Shown in pieces: positions 36,185 through 44,816 of a DNA stretch of 64,000 bases. The stretch lies in NCBI GenBank assembly GCA_016719485.1, contig JADJZB010000008.1, positions 124,001 to 188,000 on the forward strand. Reading direction: 5' to 3'. The position numbers and the translations under genes are program-made. Each line of letters begins with the position of its first letter. Position 1 is the stretch's first letter. The stretch comes from Holophagales bacterium (GTDB taxonomy: Bacteria > Acidobacteriota > Thermoanaerobaculia > UBA5066). The notes under the pieces were generated by a model. It had not been told where the DNA came from, ran no database searches, and was given only the letters and a program-made list of their open reading frames with translations.

Positions 36185-36946
36185 TCAGAACTCCAGCTCG
36201 TCCCCGTCGTCCAGCAGCCGGATGCGCGGGTCCGAGAGCGCCGCCACGTCGGCCCGCAGCTGCGGGAGCGTCGGCGGCTTCATGTGGTAGAGGTGCACCG
36301 GGACCCCCGCGGGGAACTTCCGCATTTCCTGGTGGAGCGTGGCAGGGGTCAGGTGCTTGGCGACCTCGGCGATCTCGGACATCGAGTCGGGGAAGGAGCA
36401 CTCGACGAAGATCGCCTTCAGGTCCGCCCGGCGGCGCACCTCGGCCCAGATGGCCTCGGTGGGGCCGGTGTCGCTCGAGAAGACGACGCAGGCGTGGTCG
36501 TCCCAGAGGAGGTAGCCGTAGGTCGGAACGACGTGCGACACGGGGACGGCGAGCGCCTGGAGACCGTTCACGCGGAACGGCACCCCGGCCTCGATGACCC
36601 GGAACGTCACGGCGGGGAGGAAGTGCGTCGGAATCCGTGTGAAGTCGGGCCAGATGGCGTCGTTGAAGAGGTGGTCCTGGAGGAGCGCGGTGACGTCTTT
36701 CGGGCCGATCACCTCGATCGGCCCCGCGGTCCGCCCGAAGACGTTCTCGACGAGGAACGGAAGCGAGGCGATGTGGTCGAGGTGCGAGTGCGTCACGATG
36801 ATGGACCGCACCCGCGACTGCTCCTCGAGCGTCAGCGACTGCGTCAGGGCGCCCGCATCGAGAGACACCGTCCCGTCGAGGAGGAACGAGGTCTGCCGAT
36901 GCCACGGCGTGGAGCCGCCGTACGCTCCGAGAACGCGGACTCTCAC
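36185..36946 (-). CDS. metallo-beta-lactamase-fold protein, class II cyclic-nucleotide phosphodiesterase-like
   Basis: A 253-residue MBL-fold hydrolase. The metal motif THSHLDHIASLPFLVEN (H53, H55, D57, H58) is the class II 3',5'-cyclic nucleotide phosphodiesterase type, and the later SHVVPTYGYLLWDD, SSDTGPTEAIW and VECSFPD segments fit that family. It may hydrolyse a cyclic nucleotide or a related phosphodiester; the substrate is not readable from the sequence. No signal peptide. The GTG start is preceded by TAGAAT at 6 nt and no ribosome-binding site. Its stop faces the tandem-repeat terminator. Confidence 0.75.
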   Translation of the reverse strand: MRVRVLGAYGGSTPWHRQTSFLLDGTVSLDAGALTQSLTLEEQSRVRSIIVTHSHLDHIASLPFLVENVFGRTAGPIEVIGPKDVTALLQDHLFNDAIWPDFTRIPTHFLPAVTFRVIEAGVPFRVNGLQALAVPVSHVVPTYGYLLWDDHACVVFSSDTGPTEAIWAEVRRRADLKAIFVECSFPDSMSEIAEVAKHLTPATLHQEMRKFPAGVPVHLYHMKPPTLPQLRADVAALSDPRIRLLDDGDELEF

Positions 36947-36952
36947 GCTGGG

Positions 36953-36958
36953 ATTCTA
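36953..36958 (-). promoter_or_regulatory. -10 box (TAGAAT) of a leaderless transcript
   Basis: On the minus strand TAGAAT ends 6 nt before the GTG start at 36946. No ribosome-binding site lies between them. It is one of the clearest cases of the pattern. Confidence 0.5.
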
Positions 36959-37014
36959 GGCCGCGGCGGGCCGGTCCGGGGTGACTTCCGTCACCCCTTT
37001 TCCGGCCGCAGCGC

Positions 37015-39888
37015 TCAGAAGGAAGCGGGTCCGATGTAGAAGGTCGTCTGCCAGCCCGAGAGCGACTTCTTCAGGTCCGTCGGGCGGGCGAAGTCGACGT
37101 TCCAGGGGATCCCGAGGAAGTAGGTCGTGAATCCGGCTCCGTAGGAGGCCCGCGCATCCACGAGGCGCCCGCTCTCGGCCCACGTGAAGTCCTGGCCCTC
37201 GAGCCAGGCGCCGCCGATGTCGAAGAAGAGCCGCCCCCGCACGCCGCCGAAGTTGAGGCCGAAGCCGGTCATCAGGACGTCGATGAGCGGGAAGCGGAAC
37301 TCGGTGTTGAGATAGGCGATGCGATTGCCGATGAGCGTCCGGTAGTCGTACCCACGCAGCGTGTCGAGGCCGCCGAACGCGTAGACCGTGGGAACCGCGC
37401 CGGTGGACCTGGCGCCGAAGAAGCGGAACGCGAAGTTCGTCCGGCGTGAGATCGGGACGTAGGCCCTCGCCGTGACGGCGAGGTCCGACGTGAGCGTTCC
37501 CCCGTCCTGGAAGTCCGGCAGGTACCGGTAGTCGGCCGAGAGCGCCTGTCCGCCGTGCGGGCCGAACGACTTGAAACGGGTGCCGTCGTAGCCGAAGCCG
37601 ACGCCGGCCTGGATCGTGTTGTCCTCGCGGGGCAGGAAGACCTGTCCCTGCGTGCCGTCGTCGTTCGTGATGATGTAGGCCGCGTCGATCGAGCGCGAGA
37701 TGAAGCCGAACGTCCCCTCGACGCGGGCGTAGCGCGAGAAGGGGTAGACGCCCAGGACGCTGGCGCCGGTCTCCCGGCTGAACCGGCGGTCCGACACGAC
37801 CTCGCCGGCCGAGTTCAGGCCGAGGAAGTAGGTCCGCTGGTCGTAGAGCTGGACGCCCCACTGGTGGCGCCGTTTGAGGTTGAAGTAGAGGGCGTTGATG
37901 TTCGAGTAGCCGGCCAGCGTGTCCCAGATGAGGACGGCGCGCCGGTCACCGAGGTAATCGGAGAAGCTGAACCGGGCGGAGGAGACGAAGGTTCCGTCGG
38001 TGTTGATCCCGGCGTAGGCGCCGACGTCGTCGATGAAGAGCTTGAACTTGCTCTTCTCGATCTTCTCGGGGTCGATCGAGACCTCGATGGCCGGGATGAA
38101 CTCGGCCGCCGCGTCCCTCACGATCGGCGCGGGCGGGAGGGCCTTCTCCTCGAGCCGCCGGAACGGCTTCTTCGCGTCGGCCACGTAGAGCTGGAACCGG
38201 CCGGCCTGGTAGCCGGAGAAGATGACCTTCTCCTGCCCGTCGGGCCCCGTGTAGGCGGCCGGCCCGAGGGCCGCTCCGATGACGTCCGTGTACTGGACGA
38301 GGTCGCCGGTGGCGAGGTCCTGGCCGTAGACGTTGAAGACGCCGCCACGGGACGAGGCGAAGTAGAGGCGCGAGCCGTCGGGCGAGAAGGCCGCGTCGTC
38401 GTCGTTCCCTTCGCCCCACGTGATCTGCTCGATCCGCGAGGGGTCCTCCAGCGGGAAGCGGACGATCTTGTGGAGGCCGGCGACGACCTTCGTGTGGTAG
38501 ATGAACTTGCCGTCGGGAGAGAAGACGGGCGCGGTGTCGTACCCATCGTCGGCCGTCAGGTTGCGCGCTTCCTTCGACGCGAGGTCGAGGAGGAAGATGT
38601 CGCGCGAGGTCCCGGAGATGCCCGTGAAGACGACCGAACGGCCGTCGGGCGAGAAGGCCGGCGACAGGGGCATGTCGGGCGCCACGGGGATCCTCTCGAT
38701 GATGCCGCCGCCGCGGGCCGAGAAGATGAAGAGCTGGCGGCCTCGCTCGCGCCGGGCGAAGACGGCGATCCTGTCGCCGTCGGGGGCGAAGGAGAGGTCG
38801 CGACCGCCCTCGGGCCCCTGCGTCAGGAACTGGGCCGAGATGTACTCGTACTTCGTCGTCCGCCCGGGAGAGAGGTTCTTCCAGAGCTTGCGGGTCTTCG
38901 TCGAGAGGAGGGCGATGTCGACGTCCTCCTTGTAGGTCGTGAGTGTCGCGACGAAGTCGCCCGACGGGGAGGGCGCGGCCCCGACCTCGTAGGAGGGGCG
39001 CTCCCAGGCCCCGACGCGGAACCGCTCGCCGTACTCGGAGGCCTCTCCCTTCACGGCCAGCAGAGGGAGGTACTTGCGCCGCAGGTAGCGCCGGAACTTG
39101 AGGTCGAAGTCGTCGGGATCGATCTCGAAGGTCCTCTTCAGGGCCACGGCGATGTCCTTCCCGAGGAAGGAGCGGAACTCGAAGACGAGCTCGCGGACGG
39201 CGTCCTTGCCCCACTCGGCCTCGATGAAGTCGAAGAAGGCGTGGCCGAAGCGGTAGGCGGGGTAGCCGTTGATGTTGACGCGCGTGATCGGTGGGATCTG
39301 GTCGGAGTTCACCGCGTCGCGGATGAACATCCGGTCCTTCTCGTCCTCGTCGTCCGCGAAGTAGGAGGCCATCCCCTCCATGAACCACGTCGGGATGTTC
39401 GACGTGATCGCCCGGGAGAGCCGCCCTCCGAACAGGATCTCGTACTGGAAGATGTGCGTCAGCTCGTGGGCGATGAGGTTCTGGAGCTTCTCGTCGGGGA
39501 GGTCGATCGGCAGCACCATCCGGTTGCGCGCCGGCTCGGCGAACGCGCCGACGCCTTCCGGGATGAAGTTCATGATGATGTTGTTCTGCTCGAACTCGGC
39601 GTGCGTGACGTAGAAGAGAAGGGGAATCGGCTTCGGGACCTGGTAGTTGAGGCGGCGCGACAGGTCGTCGTAGGCCGACTCGGCCATCGAGGTGACCTTC
39701 TGCAGGGAGGCCTCGCCCCGGCCGTAGTGGTAGATCCGGAAGTGGGTCGAGGAGTAGATCTTCCAGTCGAACTTGTCGTAGACGACCTTGTTCTGCCCCT
39801 GGGCGCGGAGCGGCGCCGGGACGAGGGACAGGGCCGCGAGGGCGGCGGGAAGAGCGAGCCGGAAGGCGCGCCGCCTAATCGAAGACAT
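37015..39888 (-). CDS. exported MA-type metalloprotease / TolB-like propeller / Omp85-like barrel fusion
   Basis: A 957-residue three-part envelope protein. After a signal peptide (about 1-29, ending LRAQG) comes a gluzincin-like peptidase domain with HELTH at 141-145 and a downstream Glu in TWFMEGMASYF (E171). Then come about five PD40/WD40-like blades (SFAPDGDRIAVFA, AFSPDGRSVVFTG, VFSPDGKFIYHTK, AFSPDGSRLYFAS). The last ~300 residues are an outer-membrane barrel with the Omp85 loop-6-like GGLDTLRGYDYRTLIGN and NTEFRFPLID, ending in Phe. It is the last of three genes, with a 14-bp overlap with the gene upstream. Role unknown; a surface protease or an assembly factor are both possible. Confidence 0.75.
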   Translation of the reverse strand: MSSIRRRAFRLALPAALAALSLVPAPLRAQGQNKVVYDKFDWKIYSSTHFRIYHYGRGEASLQKVTSMAESAYDDLSRRLNYQVPKPIPLLFYVTHAEFEQNNIIMNFIPEGVGAFAEPARNRMVLPIDLPDEKLQNLIAHELTHIFQYEILFGGRLSRAITSNIPTWFMEGMASYFADDEDEKDRMFIRDAVNSDQIPPITRVNINGYPAYRFGHAFFDFIEAEWGKDAVRELVFEFRSFLGKDIAVALKRTFEIDPDDFDLKFRRYLRRKYLPLLAVKGEASEYGERFRVGAWERPSYEVGAAPSPSGDFVATLTTYKEDVDIALLSTKTRKLWKNLSPGRTTKYEYISAQFLTQGPEGGRDLSFAPDGDRIAVFARRERGRQLFIFSARGGGIIERIPVAPDMPLSPAFSPDGRSVVFTGISGTSRDIFLLDLASKEARNLTADDGYDTAPVFSPDGKFIYHTKVVAGLHKIVRFPLEDPSRIEQITWGEGNDDDAAFSPDGSRLYFASSRGGVFNVYGQDLATGDLVQYTDVIGAALGPAAYTGPDGQEKVIFSGYQAGRFQLYVADAKKPFRRLEEKALPPAPIVRDAAAEFIPAIEVSIDPEKIEKSKFKLFIDDVGAYAGINTDGTFVSSARFSFSDYLGDRRAVLIWDTLAGYSNINALYFNLKRRHQWGVQLYDQRTYFLGLNSAGEVVSDRRFSRETGASVLGVYPFSRYARVEGTFGFISRSIDAAYIITNDDGTQGQVFLPREDNTIQAGVGFGYDGTRFKSFGPHGGQALSADYRYLPDFQDGGTLTSDLAVTARAYVPISRRTNFAFRFFGARSTGAVPTVYAFGGLDTLRGYDYRTLIGNRIAYLNTEFRFPLIDVLMTGFGLNFGGVRGRLFFDIGGAWLEGQDFTWAESGRLVDARASYGAGFTTYFLGIPWNVDFARPTDLKKSLSGWQTTFYIGPASF

Positions 39889-40579
39889 AGCGGTTGGCCT
39901 CCCTTTCCCTGACGACGAAGAGGCCGAGCAGCTGGTTCTCGAGCGAGAAGAGGTTCTCGAAGAGACCCACCATCTCGTCTGCGGCGCGCCGCGACTTCTC
40001 CTTCTGGTCCTTGAACGTCTCCTGGTAGAGCTTCGCCCCGGTCCGCCCGTCGAAGGCCAGGACGGTCACCTCGAAGGTGAAGCCGGTCGACTCGACGAAG
40101 ACCTGCCGGTAGTAGGTCCTCCCGTCGAGGTTGCTCGTGTACTCCTCGGACTTGTAGCCCGACTTGTCCTCCACCCGGAAGTCGACGATCCCCGAGAGGA
40201 GGACCTCGGCGCCGACACGCGAGCCGAGCTCCCGCCAGAACTCCGTCGCCTCGCCGAGGGCTTTCAGCTCGGTCGAGGGGAGCTTCACGTCGGCGGGCAT
40301 CGTGACGACGGCCATCTTCGTCCGCCGGCCGATCTGCTTGCCGAGGTAGCGGCGGAACTCGGCGTCGAGGTCGAGGTCCTTGACCCGCGTCGACTCCTTG
40401 CGCTCCGAGAGCTTCGAGGCGACGAGGAAGGGAGCGAGCGAGATCCGCTCGCGCCCCGTCACGGCGAGCTTCGGGCGCAGGGGCAGCTTCAGCTTCACTT
40501 CTTCGCCGCCGGCCAGGAGCGGGCGGCCGGGGGCCGAGAGGAGGACGAGGGCGGCGAGGAAAGCGGCGGGGCGTCTCAC
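39875..40579 (-). CDS. hypothetical exported protein of the envelope operon
   Basis: A 234-residue protein with a signal peptide (ALVLLSAPGRPLLAGG). The mature part has mixed alpha/beta character: DAEFRRYLGKQIGRRTKMAVV, then ELGSRVGAEVLLSGIVDFRVE, and a C-terminal helix LVGLFENLFSLENQLLGLF. The G-AEVLLSGIVDF segment looks like the CsgG/curli-assembly or GNA1162-like class of periplasmic proteins that test a 'pathway variable', but this is weak. It overlaps the TPR lipoprotein gene by 4 bp (ATGA) and the fusion-protein gene by 14 bp, so the three are coupled. Confidence 0.6.
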   Translation of the reverse strand: MRRPAAFLAALVLLSAPGRPLLAGGEEVKLKLPLRPKLAVTGRERISLAPFLVASKLSERKESTRVKDLDLDAEFRRYLGKQIGRRTKMAVVTMPADVKLPSTELKALGEATEFWRELGSRVGAEVLLSGIVDFRVEDKSGYKSEEYTSNLDGRTYYRQVFVESTGFTFEVTVLAFDGRTGAKLYQETFKDQKEKSRRAADEMVGLFENLFSLENQLLGLFVVREREANRYVFD

Positions 40580-40974
40580 TTCGGTGTCGTCGTGGGGCCG
40601 GAGGCCCGCTGCAGGGAGGTGTAGTACTCGGCGAAGCGCGCGTAATTGCGCTTGATGCGGGAGTCGTCGGGACGGAGCTCGAGAGCCTTCTTGTAGGCGG
40701 CGAGCGCCCGGGCCGTCTCGCCCGTCGCCTCGCAGGCGACCGCGAGGTTGTTCAGGATCTCGGGGTCGTCCGGCGCGAGCCGGGCCGCCCGTTCGAACCG
40801 GAAGAGGGCCTCCCTCCAGAAGCCTCGCTGCGCCATCCTGGCGCCGTAGGTCTTCTGGTCGGCGGCCTGGGTGGTGGCCTCCGGGCTGGAGGCGCAGCCG
40901 GAAAACGACACGGCGATCGAGAGGACGAAGCCCAGGGCGGGGGCGCGGCGACGGTGTCTCACGGAGGGCGGCAT
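40576..40974 (-). CDS. TPR-repeat lipoprotein
   Basis: A 132-residue lipoprotein. The signal peptide ends in a lipobox (SVAVSFSGC-type, Cys27) followed by ASSPEATT. Two TPR units are visible: MAQRGFWREALFRFERAARL and EATGETARALAAYKKALELR, with the flanking NNLAVAC and IKRNYARFAEYY helices. It is the first gene of the operon with the hypothetical exported protein and the protease/propeller/barrel fusion, and could anchor or recruit a partner. It diverges from dprA across 24 bp. Confidence 0.75.
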   Translation of the reverse strand: MPPSVRHRRRAPALGFVLSIAVSFSGCASSPEATTQAADQKTYGARMAQRGFWREALFRFERAARLAPDDPEILNNLAVACEATGETARALAAYKKALELRPDDSRIKRNYARFAEYYTSLQRASGPTTTPK

Positions 40975-40998
40975 TATAGTCAGCGCTCCCTACGCAAG

Positions 40999-42129
40999 AT
41001 GCGATCCCAGCGGATGCCCTCCGACATCGTCCTCTCGTGGAGCCTCCGCGTCCGCGGAGCGCAGGCCCGCGTCCTCTCGAGGCTCCTCGTCGCCGCGGGC
41101 TCGCCGGAATCGGCGCTCGAGCGTCCTCCCGGGGAGGCGGCCGCGCTCGCGGGGGCCGACGTCGTGGAGGTCGTGCCGCTCCTCGACCGCTCGCCGGCTC
41201 CGGGGCTCGACGCGCACCGCGGGCGCCTCGAGAGATGCGGCGCGCGCGTCGTCACGATCTGCGATCCCGAGTACCCGGCTCTTCTCAGGGAGGCGCCCGA
41301 TCCGCCTCCGTTCCTCTTCGCGCGAGGCCGGCCGCTCGGCGACCGGCCCGCAGTCGGCCTCGTCGGGTCCCGGCGCGCGACCCGCAACGGGCTCGAGGCG
41401 GCCCGGCTCGTCGCTGCGGGCCTGGCGCGGGCCGGGGTCACGGTCGTATCGGGATTCGCCCACGGGATCGACGCGGCCGCCCACGCCGCGGCGCTCGACG
41501 AAGGTGGGGAGACGTGGGGCGTTCTCGGCTGCGGGGTCGACGTTTCCTACCCCGCCGCCCACGACAGGCTCCGGGCGCGGATGCTCGAGGGGGGAGCCCT
41601 GCTCTCGGAGCTGCCCCCCGGAACGCCCCCCGAGGCGTGGCACTTCCCGGTCCGCAACCGGATCATCGCCGGCTGCGTCCGGATCGTCGTCGTCGTCGAA
41701 GCGGCGCTCAAGAGCGGCTCGCTCATCACGGCGCGGTGCGCAGCCGAGGCGGGCCGCGACGTCGCGGCGGTTCCGGGGCCCGTGATCGGGGACCACGCCT
41801 CCGGGTCGAACGCCCTCCTGAAAGACGGAGCGATCCTCGTCCGCGACGCGGACGACGTCCTCCGGGAGCTCCCCGACGAGGACCTCCTCCGCCTCCGCCC
41901 GGGCGGGCCGTCCCAGGACGGGGTCGGCCTCGGGACGCCCGACGACCCCGACGCGGCGCGCGTCCTTCTCGCCCTCGACGCGGCCGAGCCGCGCGACGCC
42001 GACGCGCTCTCCGCGGCGACCGGCCTCTCCGCCGCGCGCCTCTCGGCCGCCCTCGTCCTTCTCGAGCTGGAGGGGCTCGCCGAGGCGCTCCCGGGCGCCC
42101 ATTTCGCCAGGAGGGGGGCCCGGACTTGA
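40999..42129 (+). CDS. dprA: DNA processing protein DprA
   Basis: A 376-residue DprA/Smf protein that loads RecA on incoming single-stranded DNA during transformation. The Rossmann core has VGSRRATRNGLEAA and SGFAHGIDAAAHAAAL, then GVDVSYPAAHDRLRA and FPVRNRIIAGCV, and a C-terminal winged-helix-like domain (ATGLSAARLSAALVLLELEG). ATG at 40999 is chosen; a second ATG lies 15 bp downstream. A TATAGT box lies 18 nt before it. It leads the dprA-topA-trmFO-xerC-hslVU run. Its presence suggests, but does not prove, natural competence. Confidence 0.92.
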   Translation: MRSQRMPSDIVLSWSLRVRGAQARVLSRLLVAAGSPESALERPPGEAAALAGADVVEVVPLLDRSPAPGLDAHRGRLERCGARVVTICDPEYPALLREAPDPPPFLFARGRPLGDRPAVGLVGSRRATRNGLEAARLVAAGLARAGVTVVSGFAHGIDAAAHAAALDEGGETWGVLGCGVDVSYPAAHDRLRARMLEGGALLSELPPGTPPEAWHFPVRNRIIAGCVRIVVVVEAALKSGSLITARCAAEAGRDVAAVPGPVIGDHASGSNALLKDGAILVRDADDVLRELPDEDLLRLRPGGPSQDGVGLGTPDDPDAARVLLALDAAEPRDADALSAATGLSAARLSAALVLLELEGLAEALPGAHFARRGART

Positions 42130-42154
42130 CAACCGTGGCATCGTAACCGGCCGC

Positions 42155-43630
42155 ATGTCGAAGTCTCTCGTCATCGTCGAATCCCCGGCGAAAGCCGCCA
42201 CCCTCGGGAAGTTCCTCGGGAAGGACTTCTCCGTCCTCGCCTGCTACGGGCACGTCCGCGACCTCCCGCGCAAGGGAATCTCGGTCGACCGGGAAGCCGG
42301 CTACGAGCCGACGTACGAGGTCCTTCCCGGCAAGCAGAAGACGATCGCCGACCTGAAGAGGCACGCGAAGGCCGCCGACGACATCTACCTCGCGGGCGAC
42401 CCCGACCGCGAGGGAGAGGCGATCTGCTGGCACCTCGAGGAGCTCCTGCGCCCCTCGGCGCCCGCGGCGAGATTCCACCGCGCCGAGTTCCACGAGATCA
42501 CGAAGACCGCGATCCAGAAGGCGATCGCGAGCCCGGGGACGATCGACACGAACCGGGTCGCCGCGCAGCAGGCGCGCCGGATCATCGACCGGCTCGTCGG
42601 CTACGAGGTCTCCGACCTCCTCTGGAAGAAGGTCTGGCGGGGCCTCTCGGCGGGGCGCGTCCAGACGGTGGCGCTGCGGATCGTCGTGGAGCGCGAGGCG
42701 GAGCGGGAGCGCTTCCGCCCCGTGCCGTACTTCTCCGTGCCGGTGCAGCTCGCGAAGGGAGACGCCCTCTTCCCTGCCCGCACCGTCACCTGGCGCGGCG
42801 AGAAGCTGAAGTTCGACGGCACCGATCCGCGCCTTGCGACCCACGCGGCGGCCGAGGAGGTCCTCGAGCACCTGCGGGCCTCCGCGCTGACGGTCGTCTC
42901 CGTCGAGGCGCGCGAGAAGCGGACGAACCCGGTCCCGCCCTTCACGACCTCCAAGCTCCAGCAGGGGGCGGCGCGTTCGCTCGGCTACACGGTCCGCCGG
43001 ACGATGCAGGTGGCCCAGCGGCTCTACGAGGGCAAGACGATCTCGGGGCGCGGCTCGGTCGGTCTCATCACCTACATGAGGACCGACTCGACGCGGGTCT
43101 CCGAGGAGGCGCTCGGCGCGGTGCGCTCCTACATCGGCGCGACCTTCGGGGCCGAGGCCCTCCCCGCAGAGCCCCGCCGCTTCAAGCAGAAGAAGGACGC
43201 CCAGGACGCCCACGAGGCGATCCGCCCGACGATGATGGACCTGCCGCCCGAGGCGGTCGCAGGCGACGTCTCGGCCGACGAGCTGAAGCTCTACCGGCTC
43301 ATCTGGAACCGCTTCGTCGCCTCCCAGATGGCGCCGTCCGTCTCCGACGTGACGACCGTCGAGATCGAGGCCGTCCGCGACGGGCGCGCCGACGTCGCCG
43401 GCCTGCGCGCCAGCGGCTCCGTCCTGAAGGACGCGGGCTGGCTCCGCGTCTACGGCCAGGTCTCCGAGACCGAGGACGCCGAAGGGACGGCAACGGAAAC
43501 GGCGACGCCGACGAAGGGAAGGTCCGCCTCCCGCAGCTCGCGGAGGGGAACGTCCTGCGGCTCGCCGAGGCCGCGGTCGAGGACCACGAGACGCAGCCCC
43601 CGCCGCGGTTCAACGAAGCGTCGCTCGTGA
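42155..43630 (+). CDS. topA: DNA topoisomerase I, N-terminal part before a -1 frameshift
   Basis: 491 codons starting at ATG 42155. TOPRIM features SKSLVIVESPAKAATL and the acidic GDPDREGEAICWHLEE are present, and the catalytic Tyr307 lies in TYMRTDSTRVSEEA. The frame is good up to about residue 440, then it turns into an Arg/Ser-rich stretch and stops at 43630. In the -1 frame the conserved sequence continues without a break, so this is the first part of one gene. Type IA topoisomerases relax negative supercoils. See the finding on the frameshift; joined, the protein would be about 870 residues, the length of E. coli TopA. Confidence 0.88.
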   Translation: MSKSLVIVESPAKAATLGKFLGKDFSVLACYGHVRDLPRKGISVDREAGYEPTYEVLPGKQKTIADLKRHAKAADDIYLAGDPDREGEAICWHLEELLRPSAPAARFHRAEFHEITKTAIQKAIASPGTIDTNRVAAQQARRIIDRLVGYEVSDLLWKKVWRGLSAGRVQTVALRIVVEREAERERFRPVPYFSVPVQLAKGDALFPARTVTWRGEKLKFDGTDPRLATHAAAEEVLEHLRASALTVVSVEAREKRTNPVPPFTTSKLQQGAARSLGYTVRRTMQVAQRLYEGKTISGRGSVGLITYMRTDSTRVSEEALGAVRSYIGATFGAEALPAEPRRFKQKKDAQDAHEAIRPTMMDLPPEAVAGDVSADELKLYRLIWNRFVASQMAPSVSDVTTVEIEAVRDGRADVAGLRASGSVLKDAGWLRVYGQVSETEDAEGTATETATPTKGRSASRSSRRGTSCGSPRPRSRTTRRSPRRGSTKRRS

Positions 43631-44772
43631 AGTTCCTCGAGGAGAACGGCATCGGCCGCCCGTCCACCTACGCCGAGATCATCCGGAAGATCGAGGACCG
43701 CGAGTACGTGAGGAAGAAGGACCGCCGCTTCCTCCCCACGCTCCTCGGGCGCCTCGTCGTCGACCTGATGAAGGAGGGCTTCGACGACTTCTTCCAGACC
43801 GAGTACACGGCCCGGATGGAGGAGGAGCTCGACGAGGTCGAGGAAGGAAAGCTCGACTGGCGCAAGGCGGTCTCGGAGTTCGACACCCGCTTCCGGAAGG
43901 ACCGCGACCTGGCGCTGAAGAAGATGGTGTCGGTGAAGGCCGGCCTTCCGTTCGCCGACGTGAAGAAGCACCTGCCCGACGTCCCGCTCCCGGAGGGACT
44001 CGGGGAGACGTGTCCGAAGAGCGGCCACGAGCTGCGCCTGCGGATGGGCAAGAACGGCCTCTTCGTGGCCTGCGCCGGCTATCCCGAGTGCGACTTCACC
44101 GTCGACATGCCGGAGCCCGAGGAGGACGCGGTCGACGCCACCGAGCTGGAAGGGCAGACGTGCGAGGAGTGCGGGAGCCCGATGAAGCTGCGGTCGGGGC
44201 GCGACGGATCGTCCTTCCTCGGCTGCACGGCCTACCCGAACTGCCGCAGCACGGTCGCCGTCAAGGTGGCGAACGGGAAGGCCGAGGCGCGCCCCGACCG
44301 CCCGACCGGCGAGAAGTGCCCGCTCTGCGACCACGACCTCGCCACGAAGCACGGCCGCTTCGGCGACTACGTCGGCTGCACGAACTACCCCGCCTGCCGC
44401 TACCGGCCGGCCAAGCCGGTCATCTCCACGACCGTCGCCTGCCCGGAGTGCCGGACCGGGGAGATCCTCGTTCGCAAGGGACGGTTCGGGCCGTTCTACG
44501 GCTGCTCGAACTACCCTTCCTGCCCGAAGAACTTCCGCGCGCGCCCGGTGCCGAAGGCCTGCCCGCTGTGCGCGGCTCCCTACCTCCTCGTGCGGGACCG
44601 GAAGGCGGGAGCCTTCTACGTCTGCGAGAAGGAGGGGTGCGAATTCGACGCGCCGGCCGCCGACCTCGACGCGTACGCCTTCGTTTCGAAGGTGCCGGAC
44701 GCCGCAGCGGCTGCGGCGACGGCGGCCACGGAGAAGAAGAAGCCCGCCGCGAAGCGGGCCCGGAAGAGCTGA
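43627..44772 (+). CDS. topA: DNA topoisomerase I, C-terminal part after the frameshift
   Basis: 381 codons in the -1 frame, ending at 44772. FLEENGIGRPSTYAEIIRKI is the conserved continuation of the catalytic core; upstream codons in this frame (43504-43626) already read as conserved TopA (DEGKVRLPQLAEG and later PPPRFNEASLVK). Five C-terminal zinc-ribbon units follow: CPKSGHE.., CEECGSPMK, CPLCDHDLA, CPECRTGEI and CPLCAAPYL, the first with a degenerate ligand set. GTG at 43627 overlaps the stop of the first frame as GTGA. A separate second polypeptide is possible but would lack the join region. Confidence 0.88.
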   Translation: MKFLEENGIGRPSTYAEIIRKIEDREYVRKKDRRFLPTLLGRLVVDLMKEGFDDFFQTEYTARMEEELDEVEEGKLDWRKAVSEFDTRFRKDRDLALKKMVSVKAGLPFADVKKHLPDVPLPEGLGETCPKSGHELRLRMGKNGLFVACAGYPECDFTVDMPEPEEDAVDATELEGQTCEECGSPMKLRSGRDGSSFLGCTAYPNCRSTVAVKVANGKAEARPDRPTGEKCPLCDHDLATKHGRFGDYVGCTNYPACRYRPAKPVISTTVACPECRTGEILVRKGRFGPFYGCSNYPSCPKNFRARPVPKACPLCAAPYLLVRDRKAGAFYVCEKEGCEFDAPAADLDAYAFVSKVPDAAAAAATAATEKKKPAAKRARKS

Positions 44773-44777
44773 CAGAG

Positions 44778-44797
44778 GGGGGCCCGGTCGGGCCCCC
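44778..44797. terminator. rho-independent terminator after topA
   Basis: GGGGGCCC-ggtc-GGGCCCCC followed by TTCTCCT. The stem is perfect (8 bp). It lies 5 nt after the topA stop and also faces the opposite-strand methyltransferase gene, so it can act on both strands. Confidence 0.75.
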
Positions 44798-44816
44798 TTC
44801 TCCTCCCGTGGCCGGA

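Noticed and set aside
42124..42129. A perfect TTGACA overlapping the dprA stop, possible -35 of topA
   Set aside because: No -10-like hexamer is found 15-19 bp downstream.
43470..43510. A programmed -1 frameshift site in topA
   Set aside because: No canonical slippery heptamer was seen, so I list the frameshift without claiming that it is programmed.
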